From the NCBI GenBank assembly GCA_022821085.1, contig JAJEEG010000006.1, forward strand, positions 1,001,330 to 1,065,329: a stretch of 64,000 nucleotides of DNA, written 5' to 3'. The notes under the pieces were generated by a model. It searched no databases. It was not told the DNA's origin and was given only the letters and a program-made list of their open reading frames with translations. Shown in pieces: positions 8,383 through 17,750 of the stretch (within the stretch, counting starts at the first letter, position 1; every line of letters begins with the position of its first letter). The position numbers and the translations under genes were made by a program. This stretch comes from Candidatus Latescibacterota bacterium. Lineage in GTDB: Bacteria > JAAXHH01.

Positions 8383-8652
8383 GTGAGCATTGAGAAAGCA
8401 CAGAAAGAGCAGATCCTTGCCGATCACGGTCGTCACGAGAAGGATACGGGATCGCCCGAGGCGCAGATCGCCCTCATGACGGCCCGGATCACCGAGCTGA
8501 CGGAGCATTTCAAGGTCCACAAGAAAGACCACCATTCGTTGCGTGGCCTGCTCAAAATCGTGGGCCGCCGGCGCCGGTTGCTTTCCTACCTGCGCAGGCA
8601 CGACCTGGAACGGTACCGGAAACTGATCAAGGAACTGGGTATCCGCGGATAG
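8383..8652 (+). CDS. rpsO: 30S ribosomal protein S15
   Basis: Primary 16S rRNA-binding protein of the small-subunit platform, 89 residues as usual. Signatures include [41 protein letters not shown] and [21 protein letters not shown] in order. The start is a GTG at 8383, about ten bases after GGAG. The roughly 75-base leader could fold for autoregulation by S15, as known in several bacteria with unrelated structures. It precedes pnp as in most bacteria. Confidence 0.97.
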   Translation: MSIEKAQKEQILADHGRHEKDTGSPEAQIALMTARITELTEHFKVHKKDHHSLRGLLKIVGRRRRLLSYLRRHDLERYRKLIKELGIRG

Positions 8653-8671
8653 GCGGACAGGACCCGATGAA

Positions 8672-8707
8672 GTTAGACCCATTGATGATGTAAGACCCAT
8701 TGGTGGC
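8672..8707 (+). repeat. Two-copy 18-base repeat between rpsO and pnp
   Basis: Units at 8672-8689 and 8690-8707 share the core AGACCCATTG and differ at a few bases. They sit in the 102-base rpsO-pnp spacer, where RNase III cleavage sites are found in other bacteria. Confidence 0.6.
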
Positions 8708-8754
8708 GGCACAGGCCGCTATCTGTCGACGATTTAAGGAGAAGACCAAGTATT

Positions 8755-10839
8755 ATGGCTCATCGTGTAGAACTTGAACTGGCTGGCAGGACGCTGTCCC
8801 TCGAAACCGGTAAGGTCGCCAAGCAGGCGGATTCATCCGTATGGGTGCAGTATGGCGAAAGTGTGATTCTGGCTAATGTCGTTTCAGAAAGCAAGTACGT
8901 GGAAGGTCGCGACTACCTTCCGTTGATGGTGGATTACCGCGAGCGGATGTACGCGGCGGGACGCATTCCCGGCGCGCGGCTCCGGAGAGAAGGACCGCCT
9001 TCCGAGAAAGAGATCCTGAGCGGGCGGCAGGTCGATCACGCCATCCGTCCCCTTTTCCCCAAGGACTACTTCTACGAGACGCAGGTTTCGATCATCGTGC
9101 TGTCGACGGACATGGAGAACGACCACGACATCCTGGGCGTCATCGGCGCCGCCGCGGCACTGCATATCTCGGACATTCCCGTCAAGGCGCCGCTCGCCGC
9201 CATCCGCATGGGAAGGGTCGAAGGCGAATTCGTCGTCAACCCGACCTACAGCGACCTGGAGGACAGCGACCTGGATTTCGTGGTGACCGGCACGCCGGAC
9301 TACATCATGTCGCTGGAAGGCAGCGCCCACGAGATCTCGGAAGACGACCTGACCGACGCGATCCTGCTCTGCCACGAAAACATCAAGGCGGTCATCGAGA
9401 AGATCGAGGAACTCCGCCAGATGGTCGGCGCGCCGGAGCGGCGGTCGTACGATTCGCCCAAGACGGATGCCGAACTTGCCGACAAGGTGCGCGAGATCGC
9501 CCTTCCCCTCGTACAGGAGGGCAACCGGACCCGGGAGAAGAAGGCGCGTGGAGACTGTTTCGGCCGCGCGGCCGACCTGGCCGTCGAGCAGCTGGCGGAA
9601 GCCTATCCGGACAGCGAGAATATCATTCGCGACCTGGTGCGGGACGTGCAGAGCGCCGACATGCATGACATGATCAAGAACGAAGGCGTGCGCGTCGACG
9701 GCCGGGGCATGGACGATATCCGGCCCATCTGGTCGGAAGTCGGCGTGCTGCCGAGGACCCACGGATCGGCGCTGTTTACCCGGGGAGAAACGCAAAGCCT
9801 GACCGTGACGACCCTGGGATCCAAGATGGACGAGATGAAGCAGGACGATCTCGAGGGCGATTCGCTGAAGTCCTTCATGCTGCACTACAATTTCCCGCCG
9901 TACAGCGTCGGTGAAGTGCGCATGGCCCGGGGGCCCCGGCCGCGCGACATCGGCCACGGTTCGCTGGCGGAACACGCCATCGCGCCCGTGATCCCGTCGG
10001 AGGACGCGTTCCCCTATACCATCCGCATCGTCTCCGAGATCCTGGAATCCAACAGCTCGTCGTCCATGGCCACCGTCTGCGGCGCGACCCTGTCCCTGAT
10101 GGACGCGGGCGTGCCCATCAAGAGCCCCGTCGCCGGGGTGAACATCGGCCTGATCCCGGACGATCCCAAGCCCCAGTACCTGACCGACATCCAGGGCGTG
10201 GAGGATCACCTGGGCGGCATGGATTTCAAGGTGGCCGGCACGCGCGAGGGCATCACTTCCGTGCAGCTCGACGTCAAGGTAATGGCCGTCAACGAGGAGA
10301 TTCTCCGCGAGTCCTTCGCCCGGGCGAAAAAGGCACGGGTGTTCATACTGGACAAGATGGCCGAGACCATCGCCGAGACGCGGACGCAACTCTCCGATTA
10401 CGCGCCCCGCATCCTGACCGTACAGGTCAAGCAGGACCAGATCGGTTCCGTGATCGGTCCGGGCGGCAAGGTGGTGCGCGGTATCCAGGAGGAGACGGGC
10501 GCCCAGATCAATATCGAAAACGATGGAACGATAACGATCGCCGCCGTGGACGCGGCCGCCGGAGAGAAGGCCAAGCAGATCATCGAAAGCATGACGGAAG
10601 AGCCCGAGATCGGCAAGGTCTACCAGGGCACCGTGAAGCGGATCGTCGATTTCGGCGCCTTTGTCGAAATCCTGCCGGGCAAGGACGGCCTGGTGCACAT
10701 TTCCGAATGGGAAAATCACCGGACGAATTCCATGCAGGATGTGACCAACGAAGGCGACGAGGTGACCGTCAAGATCATCAATATCGACAATCAGGGCAAA
10801 GTCAAGCTGAGTCGAAAGCAGGTGCTCTCCGCGAACTGA
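8755..10839 (+). CDS. pnp: Polyribonucleotide nucleotidyltransferase (PNPase)
   Basis: Phosphorolytic 3'-5' exoribonuclease, normally a trimer and degradosome partner. The protein is 694 residues: first RNase PH domain (about 10-140), helical domain (about 240-310), second RNase PH domain (about 320-540, with GRPRPRDIGHGSLAEHA-like text), then KH (QIGSVIGPGGKVVRGIQEETG) and S1 (GTVKRIVDFGAFVEILPGKDGLVHISEW). Complete, with a weak upstream AAGGAGAAG ribosome binding site. Confidence 0.98.
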   Translation: MAHRVELELAGRTLSLETGKVAKQADSSVWVQYGESVILANVVSESKYVEGRDYLPLMVDYRERMYAAGRIPGARLRREGPPSEKEILSGRQVDHAIRPLFPKDYFYETQVSIIVLSTDMENDHDILGVIGAAAALHISDIPVKAPLAAIRMGRVEGEFVVNPTYSDLEDSDLDFVVTGTPDYIMSLEGSAHEISEDDLTDAILLCHENIKAVIEKIEELRQMVGAPERRSYDSPKTDAELADKVREIALPLVQEGNRTREKKARGDCFGRAADLAVEQLAEAYPDSENIIRDLVRDVQSADMHDMIKNEGVRVDGRGMDDIRPIWSEVGVLPRTHGSALFTRGETQSLTVTTLGSKMDEMKQDDLEGDSLKSFMLHYNFPPYSVGEVRMARGPRPRDIGHGSLAEHAIAPVIPSEDAFPYTIRIVSEILESNSSSSMATVCGATLSLMDAGVPIKSPVAGVNIGLIPDDPKPQYLTDIQGVEDHLGGMDFKVAGTREGITSVQLDVKVMAVNEEILRESFARAKKARVFILDKMAETIAETRTQLSDYAPRILTVQVKQDQIGSVIGPGGKVVRGIQEETGAQINIENDGTITIAAVDAAAGEKAKQIIESMTEEPEIGKVYQGTVKRIVDFGAFVEILPGKDGLVHISEWENHRTNSMQDVTNEGDEVTVKIINIDNQGKVKLSRKQVLSAN

Positions 10840-10886
10840 CCGGAGCGTACGAAGCGAACCGCCAGTATGATCCGAACATCGCCGCC

Positions 10887-12278
10887 GTGGGAATCGTCCT
10901 ATCCGGGCGCCATGGCGGCGGTCTTACCTTGTACGGCCCTCCCTTGCCAGAATCCACCGACCGCACCAGAAAAACCGTGCTTCCCAACGGCATCCGGGTG
11001 GTTACGGAGCACATGCCGCACGTCCGATCCGTGACGATGGGCGTCTGGGTGTGGTCCGGCACGCGGTTCGAACCCGCCGAGAAGCCCGGTATCGCCCACT
11101 TTCTCGAGCACGCGGTATTCAAGGGCACCGAGAAGCGCAACGCGTTCCAGATCGCCCAGAGCATCGAAAGTCTCGGCGGATACCTCAACGCCTTTACCGG
11201 CCGGGAACTCAACTGCTACTTCGCCCGCGTGATGGACAGCCACCTGCCCGTCGCGGTGGACGTGATCGGCGACTTGCTGCAGTCCTCGAAGTTCGACCCC
11301 CATGAGATCGAGAAGGAAAAGATGGTGGTCATCGAGGAAATACACGGCCTCGAAGACAACCCGGAAGACCTGGTCAGCGAGCTTTACGCCAACCTGATCT
11401 GGCGGCCCCATCCCCTGAGCCGGCCGATCCTGGGCGACGCGCCTTCCGTATCGTCCCTCACGCGGAACCACCTGGTCGCGTACCTTGCAGCCCGTTACCG
11501 GAACGACCGCATATACGTCATCGCGGCGGGCAGCGTGGATCACGAGGCCCTGGTCGATCTCGTGCGGGAACAGTACGATTTCCCTGGCGAAGGCCACCCT
11601 GCGGATGCGGACGTCGACGGGGACGTTGAAGGCGATGTCCACGCGGATGTTGACGGGGATGTCGACGCGGACGTCCGGCTTGATTCTACGCAGCATAAGA
11701 AGCGTCACAAGAAGCGGGTATTGAGCAAGGACATCGCCCAGGTACACCTCTGCCTTGGGGGCGTCGCCCTGCCCTACGGCCATCCGTCGAAACACGCCCT
11801 GTTCCTGCTGAACGCCATATTGGGCGGCGGGATGACCTCGCGGCTGTTTCAGAAGATCCGCGAGGAGGCCGGGCTGGCCTACTCGATCTATTCGGACCTG
11901 GATTTCTACCGGGATACGGGCCAGATCTGCATCAGCGCCGGCGTGGACCCGAAGGACGCGCAGCGTACGGTCGACCTGATCCGGCAGGAATGCCGGGTGT
12001 TATGCGAGCAACCCGTTCCGGAGGAGGAACTCCGCGATACACGGTCCCAGCTGACCGGCGGCCTGTACCTGTCGCTGGAGGAGTCCGGCAGCGTAATGAA
12101 CCGGCTCGCCAGGGCGGAGATCTACGAAAACGCCCATTCCAGCGTGGACGAGACCGTCCGGAAGCTGGAAGAGGTGACCACCGCCGACATCGCCGAACTG
12201 GCCGCGACGGTTTTCGCGCCGGAAAACACGTACCTGACGGCCGTCGGTCCCGTGTCGGAAGGCGATATCGCCCTGTGA
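10887..12278 (+). CDS. M16 family zinc peptidase (MlpA/YmfH-like)
   Basis: Processing peptidase of the insulinase/MPP family, a usual neighbour of pnp and dut. The inverted zinc motif HFLEH is at about residues 71-75 (histidine codon 11097), with the distal Glu in the GLEDNPEDLVSE region. The C-terminal M16 domain has GGGMTSRLFQKIREEAGLAYSIYS. The start is uncertain: GTG 10887 or TTG 10929 both lie after the pnp stop. A roughly 30-residue acidic DVDGDV-type repeat (nucleotides about 11600-11685) followed by a Lys/His-rich patch is inserted between the two M16 halves. This is not a family feature. Confidence 0.9.
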   Translation: MGIVLSGRHGGGLTLYGPPLPESTDRTRKTVLPNGIRVVTEHMPHVRSVTMGVWVWSGTRFEPAEKPGIAHFLEHAVFKGTEKRNAFQIAQSIESLGGYLNAFTGRELNCYFARVMDSHLPVAVDVIGDLLQSSKFDPHEIEKEKMVVIEEIHGLEDNPEDLVSELYANLIWRPHPLSRPILGDAPSVSSLTRNHLVAYLAARYRNDRIYVIAAGSVDHEALVDLVREQYDFPGEGHPADADVDGDVEGDVHADVDGDVDADVRLDSTQHKKRHKKRVLSKDIAQVHLCLGGVALPYGHPSKHALFLLNAILGGGMTSRLFQKIREEAGLAYSIYSDLDFYRDTGQICISAGVDPKDAQRTVDLIRQECRVLCEQPVPEEELRDTRSQLTGGLYLSLEESGSVMNRLARAEIYENAHSSVDETVRKLEEVTTADIAELAATVFAPENTYLTAVGPVSEGDIAL

Positions 12279-12285
12279 GCGGCCC

Positions 12286-12738
12286 ATGAGCACGCCCGTC
12301 GTCATACCCATCGCCTCGACCCGGCCCGACAGAGTGCATCCGGCGCCGCGAAGAATGACGCCCGGATCCGCGGGGCTCGACCTGTACGCCTGCGTCGACG
12401 AACCGGTGGAAATCGCGCCGAAACAGCTCGAACTGATCGGGACGGGATACGCCATCGCATTGCCCCCGGGATTCGAAGGGCAGGTGCGTCCGCGGAGCGG
12501 CCTGGCGCTCAATCACAAGATCGGCGTGCTGAACAGCCCGGGCACGATCGACTCGGACTACCGCGGAGAGATCAAGGTGATTCTCTTCAATTTCGGAGAT
12601 CAGCCGTACAGTGTGAGCGACCGGGAAAGAATCGCCCAGCTCGTCATCGCCGCCGTACCTTTCGTCGTCTTCGAAGAGGTCGACCGTCTCGATGAAACCG
12701 GGCGCGGCGCGGGTGGATACGGCCACACGGGAGTATAA
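12286..12738 (+). CDS. dut: dUTP diphosphatase
   Basis: Homotrimeric dUTPase that hydrolyses dUTP to dUMP and pyrophosphate. All five motifs are present: GSAGLDLYA (1), PRSGLAL (2), GTIDSDYRGE (3, with the catalytic Asp), RIAQLVI (4) and RGAGGYGHTG (5). It is 150 residues, normal. It starts 7 bases after the M16 peptidase stop and is probably the end of the conserved operon, together with the next small membrane protein 2 bases downstream. Confidence 0.97.
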   Translation: MSTPVVIPIASTRPDRVHPAPRRMTPGSAGLDLYACVDEPVEIAPKQLELIGTGYAIALPPGFEGQVRPRSGLALNHKIGVLNSPGTIDSDYRGEIKVILFNFGDQPYSVSDRERIAQLVIAAVPFVVFEEVDRLDETGRGAGGYGHTGV

Positions 12739-12740
12739 TC

Positions 12741-13079
12741 ATGCTGCTGAGACTCGTTTTTACGACCCTGGCCATCCTGCTGGTGACCAACGTGTACAAC
12801 GGCATCCAAGTCGACACGGTCACCACCGCGATCATCGCGGCCGTCGTCCTGGCCCTCATCAATACGATTGTGCGGCCCGTCGTCGTCTTCCTGACCCTGC
12901 CCATCAGCATGCTTACGCTGGGCCTCTTTCTCCTCGTCATCAACGCGGCCATGCTGTACCTGACCGCCTGGCTCGTCAACGGGTTCGACGTGGGCGGCTT
13001 CTGGGACGCCCTGATCGCATCCTTCATCATCTCGGTCGTCGTGGCGCTGCTGCACGGGATGATCAAGAGCAGGAGCTGA
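12741..13079 (+). CDS. Phage-holin-4_2-type membrane protein (YvlD family)
   Basis: A 112-residue integral membrane protein with four predicted hydrophobic helices, conserved ALINTIVRPVVVFLTLPISM and a GFDVGGFWDALIASFIISVV segment. This matches the PF04020 family (YvlD). Despite the name, relatives are chromosomal proteins and there are no phage genes nearby. Function unknown. It follows dut by 2 bases and may be cotranscribed. Confidence 0.85.
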   Translation: MLLRLVFTTLAILLVTNVYNGIQVDTVTTAIIAAVVLALINTIVRPVVVFLTLPISMLTLGLFLLVINAAMLYLTAWLVNGFDVGGFWDALIASFIISVVVALLHGMIKSRS

Positions 13080-13117
13080 CCAACCACTCGATCGTAAGAA
13101 ACGAATTCCAAAACGAG

Positions 13118-14392
13118 ATGTATACCGCATCCTTTAAATCTTCCCTCACCGCGATGACCGCGGGGTTGCTGTTGGCTGCCTTCGCAGTGGCCTGTACGGG
13201 CGGTCAGGACCCTCCCGAGCCGAACGGCGCCGGAGGCGGATCGAATCCGCCGGCCCCGGCTACGGAGCCGGATGAAGGCCAGGGGGACCCCGGGATTGCC
13301 GGCGACTACGTCCTTTTTGGTCAATCGGCCGCGTTCACCGGGCCGGCCCGGGAACTGGGCAGTGCGATGCGCCTTGGTATCGAGGCGGCATTTCACGAGG
13401 CCAATCGGGAAGGTGGTGTCCATGGCCGCGAACTGCGGCTCAAGTCGTTGAACGACGGCTACGAAACCGGCTTTGCCGCTTCCAATACGCAGCGTCTGAT
13501 TGAGATCGAAGGCGTGTTCGCGCTGATCGGAGCGGTGGGCACGCCTACGTCCCGTGCCGCATCACCGCTGGCCCAGGCCGCCGGGGTGCCCTTCCTGGCT
13601 CCCTTCACGGGGGCCGAATTCCTGCGTGGCCCGACGCTGGACCACGTGCTCAATGTCCGGGCTTCCTATTACCAGGAAACCGAGGAGATGGTGGCGCGCC
13701 TCACCGAGGATCTGGGAATCACCCGCGTCGCCGTCCTATATCAGGATGATTCCTTCGGCCTGAACGGGCTGGAGGGCGTGCGAATGGCGCTGGAGCGCCG
13801 CGGATTGGAACCGGTCGCGGCCTCGCATTACCCACGCAATACCCGCGCCGTGAAGGGCGCTTCGCTCCGGATCACGGCGGCCGACCCGGAAGCGGTGATC
13901 CTGATCGGCGCCTACAACCCGGTGGTCAGGACCATAGAACTGGTACGGCGGGAACTGGACCCGGTATTCATGACGGTATCCTTCGTGGGGAGCAACGTAT
14001 TGGCGAAGGCGCTGGGGCCCGATGGGGCCGGCGTATATGTGACGCAGGTCGTCCCTCTCCCCGAAGACGGGAACATCCCCGTCGTGGCCCGGTACCACCG
14101 GGCGCTCGCCGCGTACGATCCTCAGGCGGAACCCGGATTCGTTTCGCTGGAAGGTTATCTGGCCGGACGCCTCGCCGTCGCCGGTCTGAAAGCCTGCGGT
14201 CCCGAACTGAGCCGGGCGTGTTTCCTCCGCGCGGTGCGAGATTCAGGCACCATCGAAATCGATGGCATGCGACTCGAATTCGGACCGGGTGACAACCAGG
14301 GATCGGACGCCGTTTTCCTGACCGTGATCGGAACCGACGGCAAGTACCACGGGGTCGAAAAACTGATCGGCCCGATGCCCGTTCCTGACTGA
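13118..14392 (+). CDS. ABC transporter substrate-binding lipoprotein (LivJ-like)
   Basis: Periplasmic binding protein of the branched-chain amino acid/amide class (type 1 fold). The ATG at 13118 gives 424 residues with a signal peptide ending in an AFAVACTGG lipobox, a Pro/Gly-rich linker (about 30-55), then GQSAAFTGPARELGSAMRLGIEAAFHEANREGG and GAVGTPTSRAASPLAQAAGVPFLAPFTGA typical of Peripla_BP_6. No permease or ATPase lies nearby, so it is orphan or acts with distant genes, or serves as a sensor. A longer reading frame into the upstream membrane gene is overlap only. Confidence 0.88.
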   Translation: MYTASFKSSLTAMTAGLLLAAFAVACTGGQDPPEPNGAGGGSNPPAPATEPDEGQGDPGIAGDYVLFGQSAAFTGPARELGSAMRLGIEAAFHEANREGGVHGRELRLKSLNDGYETGFAASNTQRLIEIEGVFALIGAVGTPTSRAASPLAQAAGVPFLAPFTGAEFLRGPTLDHVLNVRASYYQETEEMVARLTEDLGITRVAVLYQDDSFGLNGLEGVRMALERRGLEPVAASHYPRNTRAVKGASLRITAADPEAVILIGAYNPVVRTIELVRRELDPVFMTVSFVGSNVLAKALGPDGAGVYVTQVVPLPEDGNIPVVARYHRALAAYDPQAEPGFVSLEGYLAGRLAVAGLKACGPELSRACFLRAVRDSGTIEIDGMRLEFGPGDNQGSDAVFLTVIGTDGKYHGVEKLIGPMPVPD

Positions 14393-14426
14393 AGAAACTT
14401 GAACGGTACCATAGGAGAACCTCTAT

Positions 14427-16205
14427 ATGCCCGCGGAAGGCTTCTCGCTCCAGGGGATAGTGGATCTGTTCAGACTTTCTGATCACACGCCCGATCTACA
14501 CCAATCGCTCCTGACATTGGGGATGCTCATCATCGTCGCCAAGTTGGCCGAGGGCGTTTTTCGCAGGCTGCGGCTGAACTCCATCCTCGCCTATGCGGTT
14601 GCCGGTATGTTTCTGGGACCCGTCATGGAACTGACCGGCATATGGTGGGTCGAGTCTACGCTGCACCTCGAGCTGGTGCTGGCATTGGGCGTGTTTGTGT
14701 TCTTCTTTCTGATCGGCCTGGACGAAGTGGATATATCCAGCTTCATGTCCTCCCTCAAGGGCCATTACTTCCTCGCGGCCGTATTGTCCGTGACCGTGTC
14801 GCTCGGTATTGCGATGCTCGTCACCACCGAATGGGTTTTCGATTTCGGACTGCAACTGAACTTCACCGAATCGCTGGCGTTGGCCGGCGTGCTGTCGATG
14901 ACCAGCCTGGGGATCGTGGCCAAGGTGCTGACCGATGGCGGTTACCTGAAAAAGCCGGTCGGGCTGCAGATCTTCACGGTAGTGATCATCGCCGAGTTGA
15001 TTGCCCTGCTGCTGATCGGGTTCAGCATCGGCGAACACGCCCACCAGGTTACGCCGGTCGGAATCCTGGTTCTGCTGGGCAAGGTGGCCGGTTTATCCGT
15101 GGTAACCTGGGTCCTTTCGTCGAGGGTGCTTCCACCCTTGGTGGCGCTGTTGCAGCGATTGATCCACGTGCCGCAGCTCTCCCTGGGACTGCTGCTGGGC
15201 ATGCTCTTCCTGATCGTATACGGGGCGGAAGCAGCGGGACTTCACGGCTCACTGGGCGCCTTGCTGTTCGGGGCGTCACTCTCGAGTCTTCCCTACCAGG
15301 TGCAGCGGGAGATCATCCCGGGGATCCGCAGTGTCGCCGAGGGGCTGTTCGTGCCCCTCTTCTTCGCTTCCGCCGAACTGAATTTCAGCTTTACCTTCGC
15401 AACCCTGCCGCTGGCGGCCATGGCGGGATTGGCGTTCATCCCGTTTATCGGCAACTTCACCGGCGCGTTCATCGGCGCCTACGTGTCACGCCTCACCGTC
15501 CCCTACGCCGTGGCCACCGGGCTGATGGGCAAGGGCGTCGCTGAAATCGCCTTGCTGCTGGTCATGTGGGATTCCGGGATTATAGACGAGGCGGTTTTCT
15601 CCTTCCTGGTGCTGGTGATGTTCTGCTATATCCTGTTCATGCCGGGCGTGATCAACTTCGCGGTGAGCCGGGCAAGTGCCAGGACCGACCTGCCCGCGAA
15701 GCTCGATGACATTCCTTTGGGCGTGATCCGCTTCGCGCTGGAAGACATCAAGATCGATGATATCCTGGACCGCGCGCATCAGTACCCGGCGCCTTCGGTC
15801 ACGGTGCGGGATTTCACGGAGCAGTGGATCGATCCGCAACAGACTCACTACGTCGTGGCGGACAGGGAAGCGCTGATCGGGATTGTTTCCGTGGAGATGT
15901 TGCGTTACCTTCCCAAGGAAGCCTGGGGCCACACACCGCTCGATGCGGTAGTACGCCGGAAACCCCCTTTGGCCTGGCCCGACGAGCTGGTCGAAGACGT
16001 ACTGCAGCGTATGTCGGAGGAATCGGTTTCCGTCATTCCCGTGGTGGAAAGAGATACGGAACGGTTCCTGGGCGCGGTCAGTACCAGCGACATTACCCAG
16101 CTCATTACGATGGAGACGATGGGCGAGAGCAGACCGCCGCACCGGCAGGTCGATTCAGCGGTGCGGGCTCGACGGAATCAAGGGACGCAGAGCGCATCTG
16201 AATAA
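14427..16205 (+). CDS. CPA2-family cation:proton antiporter with CBS domains
   Basis: Probable monovalent cation/H+ antiporter, 592 residues. The first 410 residues form a Na_H_Exchanger domain with about 12 hydrophobic segments, including LRLNSILAYAVAGMFLGP and SLGALLFGASLSSLP. The C-terminal soluble part carries a pair of CBS modules (about 470-580; IGIVSVEMLRYLP and FLGAVSTSDITQLI), which bind adenosyl ligands in other proteins and could gate transport. The TrkA-type domain seen in KefB is not evident. AGGAGA lies 8 bases before the ATG. Ion specificity cannot be inferred. Confidence 0.85.
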   Translation: MPAEGFSLQGIVDLFRLSDHTPDLHQSLLTLGMLIIVAKLAEGVFRRLRLNSILAYAVAGMFLGPVMELTGIWWVESTLHLELVLALGVFVFFFLIGLDEVDISSFMSSLKGHYFLAAVLSVTVSLGIAMLVTTEWVFDFGLQLNFTESLALAGVLSMTSLGIVAKVLTDGGYLKKPVGLQIFTVVIIAELIALLLIGFSIGEHAHQVTPVGILVLLGKVAGLSVVTWVLSSRVLPPLVALLQRLIHVPQLSLGLLLGMLFLIVYGAEAAGLHGSLGALLFGASLSSLPYQVQREIIPGIRSVAEGLFVPLFFASAELNFSFTFATLPLAAMAGLAFIPFIGNFTGAFIGAYVSRLTVPYAVATGLMGKGVAEIALLLVMWDSGIIDEAVFSFLVLVMFCYILFMPGVINFAVSRASARTDLPAKLDDIPLGVIRFALEDIKIDDILDRAHQYPAPSVTVRDFTEQWIDPQQTHYVVADREALIGIVSVEMLRYLPKEAWGHTPLDAVVRRKPPLAWPDELVEDVLQRMSEESVSVIPVVERDTERFLGAVSTSDITQLITMETMGESRPPHRQVDSAVRARRNQGTQSASE

Positions 16206-16212
16206 TCCAGAT

Positions 16213-17670
16213 ATGATCCAGATAAAAGAAATCGACCTCCGCATCCAGAACATGCGCACGCGCATGCCCTTCAAATTCGGCATATCGACCATGACGGCCG
16301 TGCCGCACCTGGTGCTCGGCATGGCACTGGAGGAAGACGGCCGCACGGGCAGGGGTTATTCGGCGGACCACCTTCCTCCGAAATGGTTCACCAAGAATCC
16401 CGATACGTCCCTGGAAGATGAAGTGGGGGACATGATCGACGTCATCCGTCACGCCAGCGACGCCGCGCTGACCATCGGCCCCGCGCCCGGTCCGTTCGCC
16501 CTCTGGCAGGCACTGTACGAAGCACAGAAGTCCTGGGGCACCGCGCGCGGTTTTGCGCCGCTTCTGTGGGGCCTGGGTACCAGCCTGGTGGAAAGAGCCA
16601 TGATCGAGGCTTTCTGCCGCCTGCAGGGCACGAATTTCGGCCAGGCCGTGCGATCCAACGCCTTCGGCCTCCGACTGGACGCTATCAACCCGGAACTGAA
16701 GGGTCTGGAACCTGCCGATGTGCTGCCCGGCTCCCCGATCACCGTCACGAACGTGCGCCATACCGTGGGACTGGGAGACCCCCTGACCCGGCCGGACATA
16801 CCGCCGGAGGAGCGGTGCGATGATGGGCTGCCCCAGTCGCTGGACGAGGTCATCGACACCTATGGCATATCCTACTTCAAGATCAAGCTGTTCGGCGATG
16901 AAGCGCGGGATTTCGACCGCTTGAAACGGACGGCCGGGATCATCGGCGGGCGCCTGGACCGCTACGCTTTCACCCTGGATGGCAATGAGAATTACGGCGA
17001 TATGGAATCGTTCCGGTCATTCTGGGAAGCACTGCGGGCGGATCGCGACCTGTCCGGGTTTCTGCGGCGTCTGATCTGCATCGAGCAGCCTCTTCACCGC
17101 AACATTGCGCTGGACGATGAAGTAAAGCGGCACTTCCAGGCCTGGCCGGACCGTCCTTCCTTCATCATCGACGAATCCGACGGCGATATCGGCGATGTGA
17201 CAAGGGCCGTCGATATCGGGTATGCGGGGACGAGCTACAAGAACTGCAAAGGGGTATTCAAGGGACTGTCCAACGCGGCCTACCTGAAGCACCGGTCGAA
17301 CCAGTACCCGGAACGCACGTACATTATGACGAGCGAAGACCTTTCCAACATCGCACCGATCGCGCTGATGCAGGATCTCGCGGTACTGGCCACATTAGGG
17401 GTTGACCACAGCGAGCGAAACAGCCACCATTACTTCAAAGGGATAACGGTCTGGCCGGATGATATACAGGAACAAGTCGTGAAATACCATCCAGACCTGT
17501 TCAGCTTGCATGCCGGTGGATTTCCTTGCATGAGTATCCAGAATGGCCGGATAAACATGGAGAGTGTCACGACCAGTCCCTTCGGGGTGGGATTCGAGTT
17601 CGTTGGGCCGCTTGGTTCGCAACTGACCCCGCTGGATGACTGGAATTATGCTTCCCTGGAGGTTGATTGA
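16213..17670 (+). CDS. Enolase-superfamily (mandelate racemase/MLE-like) enzyme
   Basis: A 485-residue member of the enolase superfamily acting by proton abstraction alpha to a carboxylate. An N-terminal capping domain precedes the barrel with YFKIKLFG (Lys general base pair), LDGNENYG (metal Asp, about 258), CIEQPL (metal Glu) and IIDESDGD (metal Asp). These are consistent with an intact metal site. It is longer than typical MLE enzymes (about 370-400) because of insertions in the capping domain. It starts 7 bases after the antiporter stop, but no convincing ribosome binding site is visible. Substrate unknown. Confidence 0.8.
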   Translation: MIQIKEIDLRIQNMRTRMPFKFGISTMTAVPHLVLGMALEEDGRTGRGYSADHLPPKWFTKNPDTSLEDEVGDMIDVIRHASDAALTIGPAPGPFALWQALYEAQKSWGTARGFAPLLWGLGTSLVERAMIEAFCRLQGTNFGQAVRSNAFGLRLDAINPELKGLEPADVLPGSPITVTNVRHTVGLGDPLTRPDIPPEERCDDGLPQSLDEVIDTYGISYFKIKLFGDEARDFDRLKRTAGIIGGRLDRYAFTLDGNENYGDMESFRSFWEALRADRDLSGFLRRLICIEQPLHRNIALDDEVKRHFQAWPDRPSFIIDESDGDIGDVTRAVDIGYAGTSYKNCKGVFKGLSNAAYLKHRSNQYPERTYIMTSEDLSNIAPIALMQDLAVLATLGVDHSERNSHHYFKGITVWPDDIQEQVVKYHPDLFSLHAGGFPCMSIQNGRINMESVTTSPFGVGFEFVGPLGSQLTPLDDWNYASLEVD

Positions 17671-17750
17671 TCGATTGGGCTGCGTTCATCGGCTTGCCGG
17701 TAGCCTGGTCGTGAATTTCCCAGGTCGGAAGTCTCAAGGTGAGGGCAAGC

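Noticed and set aside
8884-10719. Long minus-strand frame opposite pnp
   Set aside because: It mirrors the codon structure of pnp in GC-rich DNA, has no family signature, and pnp is certain. Similar long antisense frames opposite infB, leuA and ilvB were dropped for the same reason.
12741-13079. Phage holin as a sign of prophage
   Set aside because: The family name is historical; no phage genes flank it and it follows dut in a conserved operon.
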